In this document: piece by piece, positions 20,543 through 27,978 of the stretch
Position numbering within the stretch: position 1 is the stretch's first letter
Layout of the letters: each line of letters opens with the position of its first letter
Assembly: GCF_020215645.1 (NCBI RefSeq)
Contig: NZ_CP084058.1
Span: 4,650,001 to 4,714,000, forward strand
Origin: Nonomuraea gerenzanensis
GTDB taxonomy: Bacteria; Actinomycetota; Actinomycetes; Streptosporangiales; Streptosporangiaceae
Length of the DNA stretch: 64,000 nt
Direction of reading: 5' to 3'
Notes under the pieces: model-generated
Database searches by the model: none
What the model saw: the letters and a program-made list of their open reading frames with translations, nothing else
What the model was told of the DNA's origin: nothing
Translations under genes and position numbers: made by a program

Positions 20543-21100
20543 TCAGCCGGCAGCCGCCAGGGCGATGTGGATGCGGCTGGGCGCCTCCTGGCTGAGCCGC
20601 ACCGACTCCAGCGGCACCGTGACCTCAGGCGTCCGATACCGCCCGCCCGCGAACCGGTCCGCCAGATCGGCCCGCACCGCAGCCGCGGAGACGTCACCGT
20701 CGAGCGAGCTGCGCCCATCACGCCAGATCTCCACCATGCACGGCCCCGGCTGAGCCGCCAGCGCCAGCCCCGCGACGGTCGCCCCCGCGAGGGCGCCGAG
20801 ATCGCGGCGGGTCCACCCGTAGTGCCAGATGCCCGCCGCCACCACGGGCGCCGCCGGGCAGCCGCCGGGAGCGGTGAGGACCACGTCCATGCCCTGCACC
20901 AGCAGCTCGGCGATCTCCTCCGTGCTCCGCGCGATCAGGTCACCGACCCTGAGCCCGGGAAAGCGGGGTGCGGGGCCGAACATGCCGTAGATGAGCTTGA
21001 TGCCCGTCCTGACGGGGCCGGGGCCGTCGTCGTGCCAGCCGCAGGCGATGACATCGACCGACGCGGGAGACCTCCACGTGCCGATACGCAGCATGTTCAT
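20543..21100 (-). CDS. Hypothetical protein
   Basis: 185 aa from ATG 21100 (AAAGGG upstream); a second ATG at 21094 is possible. I do not recognise a family. Visible features are MLRIGTWRSPASVDVIACGWHDDG at the start, a GIKLIYGMFGPAPRF segment, an Ala-rich helix with GGCPAAPVVAAGIWHYGW, and VEIWRDGRSSLDGD. There is no signal peptide and no membrane helix of normal length; the mildly hydrophobic LAGATVAGLALAA is short. Coding is supported by GC-rich third positions and a good ribosome-binding site. Neighbours are a GNAT gene downstream on the same strand and a Na+/H+ antiporter; neither gives a firm functional hint. Confidence 0.65.
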   Translation of the reverse strand: MNMLRIGTWRSPASVDVIACGWHDDGPGPVRTGIKLIYGMFGPAPRFPGLRVGDLIARSTEEIAELLVQGMDVVLTAPGGCPAAPVVAAGIWHYGWTRRDLGALAGATVAGLALAAQPGPCMVEIWRDGRSSLDGDVSAAAVRADLADRFAGGRYRTPEVTVPLESVRLSQEAPSRIHIALAAAG

Positions 21101-21183
21101 TGACTACCCTTTGCCGTTGACCGTCACACGCTGTCACACAGGTGAGGCTGCCGTGGCTGTGCCCCACGGCATTGACAGGCCGA

Positions 21184-22764
21184 TCACCGCAGGCTCCTGG
21201 CGTCCAGCCGGCGCAGCACCCGCGAGACCACCACCGGGTCCGCGCTCGGGTCGCGCCGCGCCTCCAGCACCGCCTGCCGGGCCGCCGACATCATCTCGGC
21301 CTGCACCCGCCGCATCAGCCTGACCCGCCGCGCGCGCTGCTCGAACGCCTCCCGCCGCTCCTCGTCGGCCGCCTCAGGGCTGATCCGCAGCCCGACGTCC
21401 AGCATCCGCCTGGACAGCACCTCGACGACGTCCTCCGGCAGCTCCTCGGCCTCGTCGATCTCCCGCAGCCGCCGCCTGGCAGCCTTGGCCGCGCTGACGG
21501 CCAGGCGTTTCTCCAGCTCCCGCTCGGCCGCCGTGTCGGCCTTGACGCCGAGCCGCGTCACCAGCCACGGCAGCGTCAGCCCCTGCGCGATCAGCGTCGT
21601 CAGGATGACGGCGAACGCGACGAACACGATGACCGGGCGCCCGGGGAACGGCGCCCCGCCGGCCGTCTCCAGCGGGATGGCCAGCGCGAGCGCCACCGAC
21701 GCCACCCCGCGCATGCCCGCCCACCACATGACCACGGTCTCGCGCCAGCTCAGCGGGATCTCGGTGTCGTCGCCCCGGCCCACCTTCCTGGCCAGCCAGG
21801 CGGCGGGCAGCAGCCACAGCAGCCGGACGAACACCACGACCCCGATCACCACGGCGCTCCAGCCGAGCACCGTCCAGAGCCGGCCGTGCACGGTGCCGAA
21901 CACGGCGTGCAGCTCCAGCCCGATCAGCCCGAACGCCACCCCGGTCACGAGCGTGTCCACGACCTGCCAGAACGTCGTCGAGGCGAACCTGCCGAACACG
22001 TCGTCGGCGTCGAACATGCGATCACTCAGGTAGAACGCGCTGGTCAGCACCGCCAGCACCCCCGAGCCGCGCCACTCGTCCGCCATCGCGTACGCCGCGA
22101 AGGGCACCAGCAGCGACAGCCCCACCTGCAGCGTCGCGTCGCTCAGCAGCGTCATCAGCCGCCCGCCCAGCCAGCCCAGCGCCAGCCCCACCAGCACGGC
22201 CACCACCGCCGACAGCACGAACTCGGCCAGCGCCCCCGGCCACGAGAACGAGCCGGTCACCACCGCCGCGATCGCCACGTGGTAGAGCACGATCGCGGTC
22301 ACGTCGTTGAACAGTCCCTCGCCTTCGAGCAGCGACACCATGCGCCGGGGCAGCCCGAGCCGGCCCGCCACCGCCGTGGCCGCCACCGGGTCGGGCGGCG
22401 CCACCAGCGCGCCCAGCGCCACGGCCGCCGCCAGCGGCAGCCCGGGCACCAGCGCGTGCGCGGCCCCCGCCACGGCCGCCGTCGTCACGAACACCAGCGC
22501 CACGGCCAGCAGGAAGATCGGCTTCCAGTTGGCCGCGAACTGCCGCCACGACGTGCGCTGCACGGCCGCGTACAGCAGCGGCGGCAGCAGCAGGGGCAGG
22601 ACGATGCCGGGCGGCACGTCCACGTTCGGCACGAAGGGCAGGACGGCCAGCAGGATGCCCAGCAGCGTCATCAGGACCGGCGGCGGCAGCCCCAGCCGCT
22701 CGCCCAGCGGCACCGTGACCAGGGCGCCCAGCAACACCAGCATGAGCAGCACGAACTGGTCCAC
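21184..22764 (-). CDS. Na+/H+ antiporter, CPA1 (NhaP) type
   Basis: 526 aa from GTG 22764, chosen because GGGGGG lies just upstream and the first helix (MDQFVLLMLVLLGALVTV) follows at once; a longer frame to 22833 has a non-membrane start. There are about 12 transmembrane segments. Hallmarks are PPDPVAATAVAGRLG and LEGEGLFNDVTAIVLYHVAI, the Asn-Asp ion-binding pair of CPA1 exchangers. The C-terminal 90 or so residues are charged and cytoplasmic (ERELEKRLAVSAAKAARRRL and onward). Role: proton-driven sodium export and pH homeostasis. It is the last gene of the minus-strand stretch before the LAL regulator, whose 3' end lies about 90 bp away. Confidence 0.93.
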   Translation of the reverse strand: MDQFVLLMLVLLGALVTVPLGERLGLPPPVLMTLLGILLAVLPFVPNVDVPPGIVLPLLLPPLLYAAVQRTSWRQFAANWKPIFLLAVALVFVTTAAVAGAAHALVPGLPLAAAVALGALVAPPDPVAATAVAGRLGLPRRMVSLLEGEGLFNDVTAIVLYHVAIAAVVTGSFSWPGALAEFVLSAVVAVLVGLALGWLGGRLMTLLSDATLQVGLSLLVPFAAYAMADEWRGSGVLAVLTSAFYLSDRMFDADDVFGRFASTTFWQVVDTLVTGVAFGLIGLELHAVFGTVHGRLWTVLGWSAVVIGVVVFVRLLWLLPAAWLARKVGRGDDTEIPLSWRETVVMWWAGMRGVASVALALAIPLETAGGAPFPGRPVIVFVAFAVILTTLIAQGLTLPWLVTRLGVKADTAAERELEKRLAVSAAKAARRRLREIDEAEELPEDVVEVLSRRMLDVGLRISPEAADEERREAFEQRARRVRLMRRVQAEMMSAARQAVLEARRDPSADPVVVSRVLRRLDARSLR

Positions 22765-22852
22765 GACCCCCCCAGATGATCGTCGGCACCAGCGTAACCG
22801 AGCGGCCCCGCCTCCCCTTCCCCGCCCGCCCACCGGGCGTCGGGAACTCCTG

Positions 22853-25624
22853 TCAACCCTGCTCCGCCTGGATCTTGGTGGTCAGCGCCACCCGCGAGCT
22901 GACGCCCAGCTTCGCGAACGCGTTGCCCAGGTGGTACTCGATCGTCTTCACGCTCAGCACCAGCTCCCTGGCCACCTGCCGGTTCGTCATCCCGGTCGCC
23001 ACCAGGCGCGCCACGGCCTGCTCCTGCGGCGTCAGCCGCATCAGCGGCGCCGCCCCCGACTCCGGCCGCGGCAGCCCGCACGCGCTCAGCTCCCGCTCGC
23101 ACCGGTCCACGTACGGCAGCGCGCCCAGCCGGGCGAACAGCGCCACCCCCAGGTCGAGCTGCGACTGCGCCTGCCTGCGCCGGCCCAGCCTGCGCAGGAA
23201 CCGCCCGTACGCCAGCCGCAGCCGCGCCTCGTCGAACGGCAGCCCCGCCATCTCCGCCTGCGCCAGTCCGGTGGTGAACGCGGCCTCGGCCAGGTCGTTC
23301 TCGTGCCGGGCCGCGTGCAGGCCGCCCCGGCAGCGGGCCGCCGCCGCCATCGCGGAACACCGGCCGCGCCGGCCCGCCAGCCGTTCCATCCCGGCGAGCT
23401 GCAGCTCGGCCCTGTGCAGCTCGCCCAGTGCCACCAGGGCGTCCACCAGCAGGTCCAGCCACTGCACGATGCCGGGCTCGTACACGATGTCGTGCACCTT
23501 CACCGCCACCAGCGGGTCCAGCGCCTCCACGGTGCGGGCGTGGTCGCCCCGGGCGGCGGCCAGGTGCGCGGCGGCGCTGCACGCGTAGGCCAGCGAGGCC
23601 ACCGCGTCCACGCTCGCGCCCCCGCTCGCCGACAGGGCCGTCGCCACGTGCGACTCCGCCGCCTCCCACTCGCCGCGGGCGGCGGGGACGAGCGCGGCCA
23701 GCGCGTGGCAGACCGGCGAGAGCCACCGCTGGTCGGCGTCGTCGGCCACCGAGGCCGCGGTCTCGGCGTGCAGGCCGGCGTCGTCCCAGCGGCCCGCCCG
23801 GTACTCGGCCTGCCCCAGCATCGCCATGGCCAGCATGCGGAACGGTACGGAACGCTCGCCGCAGGCCGCGACCGCGCCCGACAGGTCGGCCAGCCCGCCC
23901 GGCAGGTCGTCGCTGCACGTGCGCAGCACGCCGCGGCCGAGCAGCGCGTCCAGCTCCGCGATCGAGGCCGACGAGGGCGAGGGCAGGTCCTGCGTGGCGG
24001 CCAGCGCGGCGTCGATCTGGCCGGAGACGCCCAGCCCGGCCAGCAGCGTGTAACGGTTGTAGTCGATGCTGAAGCGGTAGCCGGGGGAGTTCCTGGCGCG
24101 TTCCGCCCAGCGGGCCGCCTGCCTGCCCTCCGCCTTGACCAGGCAGAGCATGGCGAGCTGCTGCGCCGCCCGCGCGGCCAGCCCCGACTCGGGCGGGCCG
24201 GCCCGCTCCCACGCGGTCACCAGGTGCGCGCGGGCCTCCTCGACCTGGCCGCGCACCATCGCCAGGTGCCCCAGCGCGTAGCCGCGCACCGCGGGGTGTG
24301 CCCGTTCCGGCAGGTTCCCCGTCAGCCGGGCCGCCTCCTCCACTCGCCCGTCGAGCAGCAACGCCTCCACCGCCTCCGCGGCCAGCGGCGCGGGATCGCC
24401 CGACAGCTCCGCCGCCGCCTTCAGGTGCTCGGCCGCGCTGCCGAACGCGCCCAGCCGGACCTGGGCCCGGCCCAGCTCCGCCAGCTCGGCCGCCAGCTCG
24501 GGGCTCGGGCCCGCCACCGCCTCGATGCGGTGCCGCAGCCGCGCCTGCTCGCCGTCCGCCACCAGCGCGGCCCGCGCGTGCAGCGCCGAGCGGTGCGCGG
24601 GCCCCAGGTCGCGGTACACGGCCGCGCGGTCCAGCGGATGCGCGAACGCCGCCAGCAGGCCGCGCGGCGAGGAGCGTTCCAGCAGCACCCCCTCGCGAAC
24701 CGCCTGCTCCAGCGCCTGCAGCGGCTCCTCCACCCCGGCCACCCTGGCCGCCAGGTGCAGCGGGCACGACAGGCCGAGCACGCTCACCGCGCTGATCAGC
24801 TCCCGCACGGGCGGCGCGCACCTGGCCACCTTGCCCAGCACCAGCAGCCCGTACGACCGCGGCGCGGGCAGCGGCTGCCCCAGGTCGTCCAGGGCCGCCA
24901 CCGGCACCTCCTCCAGCAGCGCGCGCAGGTGCAGCGGCACGCCCTCGCTGTGCGCGACCAGCCGCGCCAGCCCGCGCTGCGACACCGGCCCCGCGCCCAG
25001 CCCGCTGACCATCGCCCCCACCTCGGGCGCGCCCAGCCCCGCCAGCCGCAGCCTGCGCGTCCCGTCCGCCGCGACCAGCCGCAGCAGCCCCTCCGGGCCC
25101 GCCAGCGCGGCCGCGTCACGCAGCATGAGCACCGCCAGCACCCGGTCCACGCGCAGCCTGCGCAGGCAGAACGTCAGCGCCCGCAGCGTCGGCTCGTCGG
25201 CCCAGTGCACGTCGTCCACGACCAGGCAGAGCGGCTCGTTGCGTTGCCGCTCCGTCACCACGTCCAGCAGCGCCGCGCCGACCGCCAGCGGGTCGGGCAG
25301 CCGGGCGCGATCGTCCAGCCCCAGCTCGGCCAGCCGCTGCGGCAGCCCCTCGGGGCCGGCGAACAACCTCGTCAGCGTCCCGTACGGAAGCAGCTGCTCG
25401 CCCTCGTCACCGTCGGCGGACACCACATCCACCGGCAGGCCCGCCTGCCCGTCCGCGTGCCCGTCCGCCTCCAGGAACCGGTGCACCAGAGTCGTCTTCC
25501 CGATCCCCGCGGGCCCCTCCACCACCACGAGCCTGGGCAGCCCTGCACGGGCCCGCTCGAACTCCTCCCGCAGGCAGCGCAGCTCGTGGTCGCGCCCGAC
25601 GAACATCGCGATCGGCTCAGCCAT
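22853..25624 (-). CDS. LuxR-family LAL-type ATPase transcriptional regulator
   Basis: 923 aa from ATG 25624, preceded by GGAGGCCGCC; a longer frame to 25681 is possible but unneeded. The N-terminal AAA ATPase domain starts FVGRDHELRCL, with Walker A EGPAGIGKTTLVHRF (near residue 40) and a Walker B-like CLVVDDVHWADEPTLRAL (about 127). A long helical TPR-like region follows. The C-terminal LuxR HTH is LTPQEQAVARLVATGMTNRQVARELVLSVKTIEYHLGNAF-type (positions about 22870-23035). Size and order match LAL regulators, which are often pathway activators. Three copies of a palindromic GGGTAATCCC core lie just upstream and beyond, suggesting autoregulation or control of the divergent small gene. No biosynthetic cluster is visible beside it. 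Confidence 0.93.
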   Translation of the reverse strand: MAEPIAMFVGRDHELRCLREEFERARAGLPRLVVVEGPAGIGKTTLVHRFLEADGHADGQAGLPVDVVSADGDEGEQLLPYGTLTRLFAGPEGLPQRLAELGLDDRARLPDPLAVGAALLDVVTERQRNEPLCLVVDDVHWADEPTLRALTFCLRRLRVDRVLAVLMLRDAAALAGPEGLLRLVAADGTRRLRLAGLGAPEVGAMVSGLGAGPVSQRGLARLVAHSEGVPLHLRALLEEVPVAALDDLGQPLPAPRSYGLLVLGKVARCAPPVRELISAVSVLGLSCPLHLAARVAGVEEPLQALEQAVREGVLLERSSPRGLLAAFAHPLDRAAVYRDLGPAHRSALHARAALVADGEQARLRHRIEAVAGPSPELAAELAELGRAQVRLGAFGSAAEHLKAAAELSGDPAPLAAEAVEALLLDGRVEEAARLTGNLPERAHPAVRGYALGHLAMVRGQVEEARAHLVTAWERAGPPESGLAARAAQQLAMLCLVKAEGRQAARWAERARNSPGYRFSIDYNRYTLLAGLGVSGQIDAALAATQDLPSPSSASIAELDALLGRGVLRTCSDDLPGGLADLSGAVAACGERSVPFRMLAMAMLGQAEYRAGRWDDAGLHAETAASVADDADQRWLSPVCHALAALVPAARGEWEAAESHVATALSASGGASVDAVASLAYACSAAAHLAAARGDHARTVEALDPLVAVKVHDIVYEPGIVQWLDLLVDALVALGELHRAELQLAGMERLAGRRGRCSAMAAAARCRGGLHAARHENDLAEAAFTTGLAQAEMAGLPFDEARLRLAYGRFLRRLGRRRQAQSQLDLGVALFARLGALPYVDRCERELSACGLPRPESGAAPLMRLTPQEQAVARLVATGMTNRQVARELVLSVKTIEYHLGNAFAKLGVSSRVALTTKIQAEQG

Positions 25625-25641
25625 GGCGGCCTCCGCATCCT

Positions 25642-25651
25642 GGGTAATCCC
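25642..25651. promoter_or_regulatory. Palindromic GGGTAATCCC site, copy 1
   Basis: Core 10-mer 18 bp upstream of the LAL start codon. Outer bases are asymmetric (CCT ... ACG). It resembles the core of the PAS-LuxR consensus CTVGGGAWWTCCCBAG. Confidence 0.5.
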
Positions 25652-25725
25652 ACGTTTGCGCGCCACGGCTGAATCCCTCAAGTAAGACTTGCCTGTCCGC
25701 CTGTCCAGAGCCGAGGCGAAAATCA

Positions 25726-25737
25726 GGGGTAATCCCC
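25726..25737. promoter_or_regulatory. Palindromic GGGGTAATCCCC site, copy 2
   Basis: Sits between the divergent LAL gene and the 52-aa gene at 25791. With its flanks (CAG ... CAG) it agrees with 14 of 16 positions of the PAS-LuxR consensus as I recall it. Confidence 0.55.
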
Positions 25738-25790
25738 AGGTGCGATCCCGGGGCGCACGTTCCTACGCTCGCGGTGAGCCGGGAGGCCTG

Positions 25791-25949
25791 ATGCGGTTCA
25801 TCGTCGATCTCGAGTACGGCGCGGACGGGGTCCACGGGCAGGTGACGCGGGAGGGCCGCGACCTGCCCGAGCCCTTCCACGGCTGGCTGGACCTGCTGCG
25901 CGTGCTCGAAGCGCCGTACTCCAGGGGTAATCCCTGGGACGAACCCTGA
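25791..25949 (+). CDS. Small hypothetical protein, divergent from the LAL regulator
   Basis: 52 aa from ATG 25791, with a clear GGGAGG 4-9 bp upstream; this start is preferred to the longer frame from 25689. Sequence features: MRFIVDLEYGADGVHGQVTR at the start and LPEPFHGWLDLLRVLEAPY in the middle. It is acidic, soluble and resembles small 'hypothetical' proteins that accompany LAL or other regulators in actinomycetes. I do not recognise a named family. Its 3' end overlaps the third GGGTAATCCC palindrome, and a second copy lies in its promoter region, so it is probably controlled together with the regulator. The good ribosome-binding site and codon bias support it being real. Confidence 0.6.
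   Translation: MRFIVDLEYGADGVHGQVTREGRDLPEPFHGWLDLLRVLEAPYSRGNPWDEP
25921..25937. promoter_or_regulatory. Palindromic CCAGGGGTAATCCCTGG site, copy 3
   Basis: A perfect 6-bp inverted repeat (CCAGGG/CCCTGG) around GTAAT. It overlaps the last codons of the 52-aa gene. Confidence 0.5.
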
Positions 25950-26412
25950 AGCGCTTCGAGCCGGAAACCCAGAACATGTGAGGCGTCCCCCCGTGGGAGG
26001 GGCGCAGGCGAGGACCTTCAGCCGTTCGCGGAGGGACGGCCAGGGGCTTCGCCGCGCAGGGGAAAGGTGCCCGCCGGCCCCCGTGGAGCAGCTGCCACGT
26101 CGCAGCGCCGGTCCTCGCCATGCCGGCGCCGGGTCCGGCGGTCACCGGGGCCACGGACGGCCCGCGGTGTCGGATGCCCGCCCACATGCCCGCGGCGGCG
26201 GCTCCCCGGCAGTCCGCCGCGGGCCCCGCGCCTGCCCGGCGCGGGATCTCCGGCCCGGCTGGGCCCGGGATCGCGCGGGTCACGGGGCCGCGCGATGCCG
26301 GGCCCAGCCGTGGTGCTTGCCCGGGACTTTACCTTTCAGGGCCTCACGCCATCATTGCGCTGTGTGATAGTAATGTGACACTGCGTATCCGAAAGAGATC
26401 CGGGAGATCTTC
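25950..26412. other. 463-bp gap without a convincing gene
   Basis: No frame here has a good start, ribosome-binding site and family pattern. A 10-bp palindrome GAAGCGCTTC (25948-25957), of LacI-operator type, begins it. Dyads such as CCCCCCGTGGGAGGGG near 25987 could form RNA hairpins. The last 70 bp are AT-richer (TGTGATAGTAATGTGACAC) and probably hold the promoter of the membrane-protein gene at 26413. Confidence 0.5.
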
Positions 26413-27180
26413 ATGGTGGCGTACACGCTCTCGATATTGGCGGCGGTGGGCGCGGTGGCGCTCACCGCGCTGGTGTTCAGGCGAGTGAAGACGGCGGGGG
26501 AGGACCGCGACCCCAGCGGGCCGTCGGCCGCGCACGCCGGCGCCATGTTGTCGGCCATGTTCCTGCTGGTGTTCGCCATCGCGATCATCGTCCCCTGGAC
26601 CACCGCCGACGCCGCCAGGCTCAACACCCACGCCGAGAGCCAGGCCACGGTCGACGCCTACTGGGCGGCCTCGGGGCTGCCCGGCTCCGCGCCGGAGGAG
26701 GTGCGCAGGTCGCTGCGGGAGTACGTCGGGTTCGTGGTCAAGGACGAGTGGTCGTTCATGGCGGGCGGGCGCATGCACCCGGTCGGCGACGAGCGCATGG
26801 ACGACCTGCGCGGGCGGGTCAACGCGCTGCAGCCGCGCGACGACGAGGAGGAGGACGCCAAGGCGACGGTCCTGGAGCACATCAGCGCCATCTCCACCGC
26901 CCGCGCCCAGCGCACCGCCGACGCCGGCGCCACACCGCCCGACGGGCTGCTGGTCCTGACGATCCTCACCGGGGTGCTGGTCACCGTCTTCCCGTTCCTG
27001 GCCGGGGCCAGGCCGCGGGGGCTGGCGATGTTGCCGGTGATGGCGACGGCGGCGCTGATCGGGTTCGGCACGTACCTGACGTGGGACATCTCCCGCGCCT
27101 TCAACGGGCCGCTGGCCGTGGGGCCGCAGGCCTTCCAGGAGGCGCTTGAGGAGTTCGCGCGGATCAGCGGGGGGATGTGA
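26413..27180 (+). CDS. DUF4239-like integral membrane protein
   Basis: 255 aa from ATG 26413 (GGGAG about 7 bp upstream). Topology: an N-terminal helix (TLSILAAVGAVALTALVF), a second helix near residue 45 (AMLSAMFLLVFAIAIIVPW), a charged periplasmic or cytoplasmic domain of about 110 residues, and two C-terminal helices (LLVLTILTGVLVTVFPFL and MATAALIGFGTYLTW). The W(T/x)TADAARLNTHAESQATVDAYWAA stretch and the paired terminal helices match bestrophin-like DUF4239 proteins common in actinomycetes. Function is not established for the family. The stop TGA overlaps the GTG of the next gene, so the two are translated together. Confidence 0.8.
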   Translation: MVAYTLSILAAVGAVALTALVFRRVKTAGEDRDPSGPSAAHAGAMLSAMFLLVFAIAIIVPWTTADAARLNTHAESQATVDAYWAASGLPGSAPEEVRRSLREYVGFVVKDEWSFMAGGRMHPVGDERMDDLRGRVNALQPRDDEEEDAKATVLEHISAISTARAQRTADAGATPPDGLLVLTILTGVLVTVFPFLAGARPRGLAMLPVMATAALIGFGTYLTWDISRAFNGPLAVGPQAFQEALEEFARISGGM

Positions 27181-27962
27181 CCGTGGGCGTCAGGCGTGCG
27201 CCCCTCCTGCTCGCCGTCACCCTCGTCCTGGCCACCGCCGCCGCGGGGCCGGCGGCGGCCGATCCGGGGCTGTGGCCGTGGGGGGAGCTGGTCGCGGCCC
27301 CGCGCATCGCACTGGAGACCGACCGGGCGACGGTGGGTGGGCCTGCGGAGGGGGCGCCTCGGGTGGCGATGGCCGCCGGACGGGCCGGGGTGGCGGGCCG
27401 GGTGCCCGTGAGCGTGCGGGTGCCCGTGAGCGGGCGGGTGCCCTCGCCGCGGCCGGTGCCGGGGGCCGGGCGGGTGCGACCGCCGCGGCCGGTTCCTCGT
27501 GTGTCCGTACGCAGGCCCGCGCCGCCCCAGCGGGTCACCGTGGGGCCGACCGTGAAGGTGCCCCGGGTCTCGACGCGGCGATCGCCCGACCCCGAGGTGT
27601 CGATCTCGATGCCGCGCGCGAAGCGGCGGGCGGCGCCCGAGGTGACGGTGCCGCAGGTGACGGTCTTCCCCGACGGGGTGTGCGCGGGCGGGGTCGTGCT
27701 GGGCGACTGCCCGCGCGACCGGCCCCGTCCGGTGCCCAGGGTTGTCGCGCCGCCCGTGGTGCCGGTCCGGGTGCTGCCGTCGCCGTCTCCCAGCCCGTCC
27801 CCCACGCCCGTCGTCACCCCGACGCCCTCGTCACGGCCGCGCGTGCAACGTGCCGAGCCGCCCGGTCGCCGGCGTAACCCGCTGAACAGCGTCATGCTGA
27901 CCGTGGTGCTCGTCACGGCGATCACCTCCACCACGGCTGTGGCGTTCCGGGCACGCCGGTGA
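27177..27962 (+). CDS. Secreted/anchored Pro-Arg-Val-rich protein
   Basis: 261 aa from GTG 27177 (GTGA overlap with the upstream stop); GTG 27183 is an alternative. A signal peptide (RRAPLLLAVTLVLATAAAGPAAA) is followed by a long Pro/Arg/Val-rich region with repeated RVPVSVRVPVSGRVPS-type runs. Two Cys lie in DGVCAGGVVLGDCPRD, and a C-terminal hydrophobic helix (LTVVLVTAITSTTAVAF) ends in ARR, suggesting a membrane anchor. No enzymatic domain is visible. Coupled to the DUF4239-like gene, it may be its extracytoplasmic partner or a cell-wall-spanning stalk. The function is unknown. Its 3' end faces that of the histidine kinase, 16 bp apart. Confidence 0.65.
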   Translation: MTVGVRRAPLLLAVTLVLATAAAGPAAADPGLWPWGELVAAPRIALETDRATVGGPAEGAPRVAMAAGRAGVAGRVPVSVRVPVSGRVPSPRPVPGAGRVRPPRPVPRVSVRRPAPPQRVTVGPTVKVPRVSTRRSPDPEVSISMPRAKRRAAPEVTVPQVTVFPDGVCAGGVVLGDCPRDRPRPVPRVVAPPVVPVRVLPSPSPSPSPTPVVTPTPSSRPRVQRAEPPGRRRNPLNSVMLTVVLVTAITSTTAVAFRARR

Positions 27963-27978
27963 TCACGTCGGCACGCCG

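Noticed and set aside
25798..26283. 161-codon minus-strand frame in the gap after the LAL gene
   Set aside because: Pro/Arg/Ala-rich, no ribosome-binding site, partly opposite the 52-aa gene.
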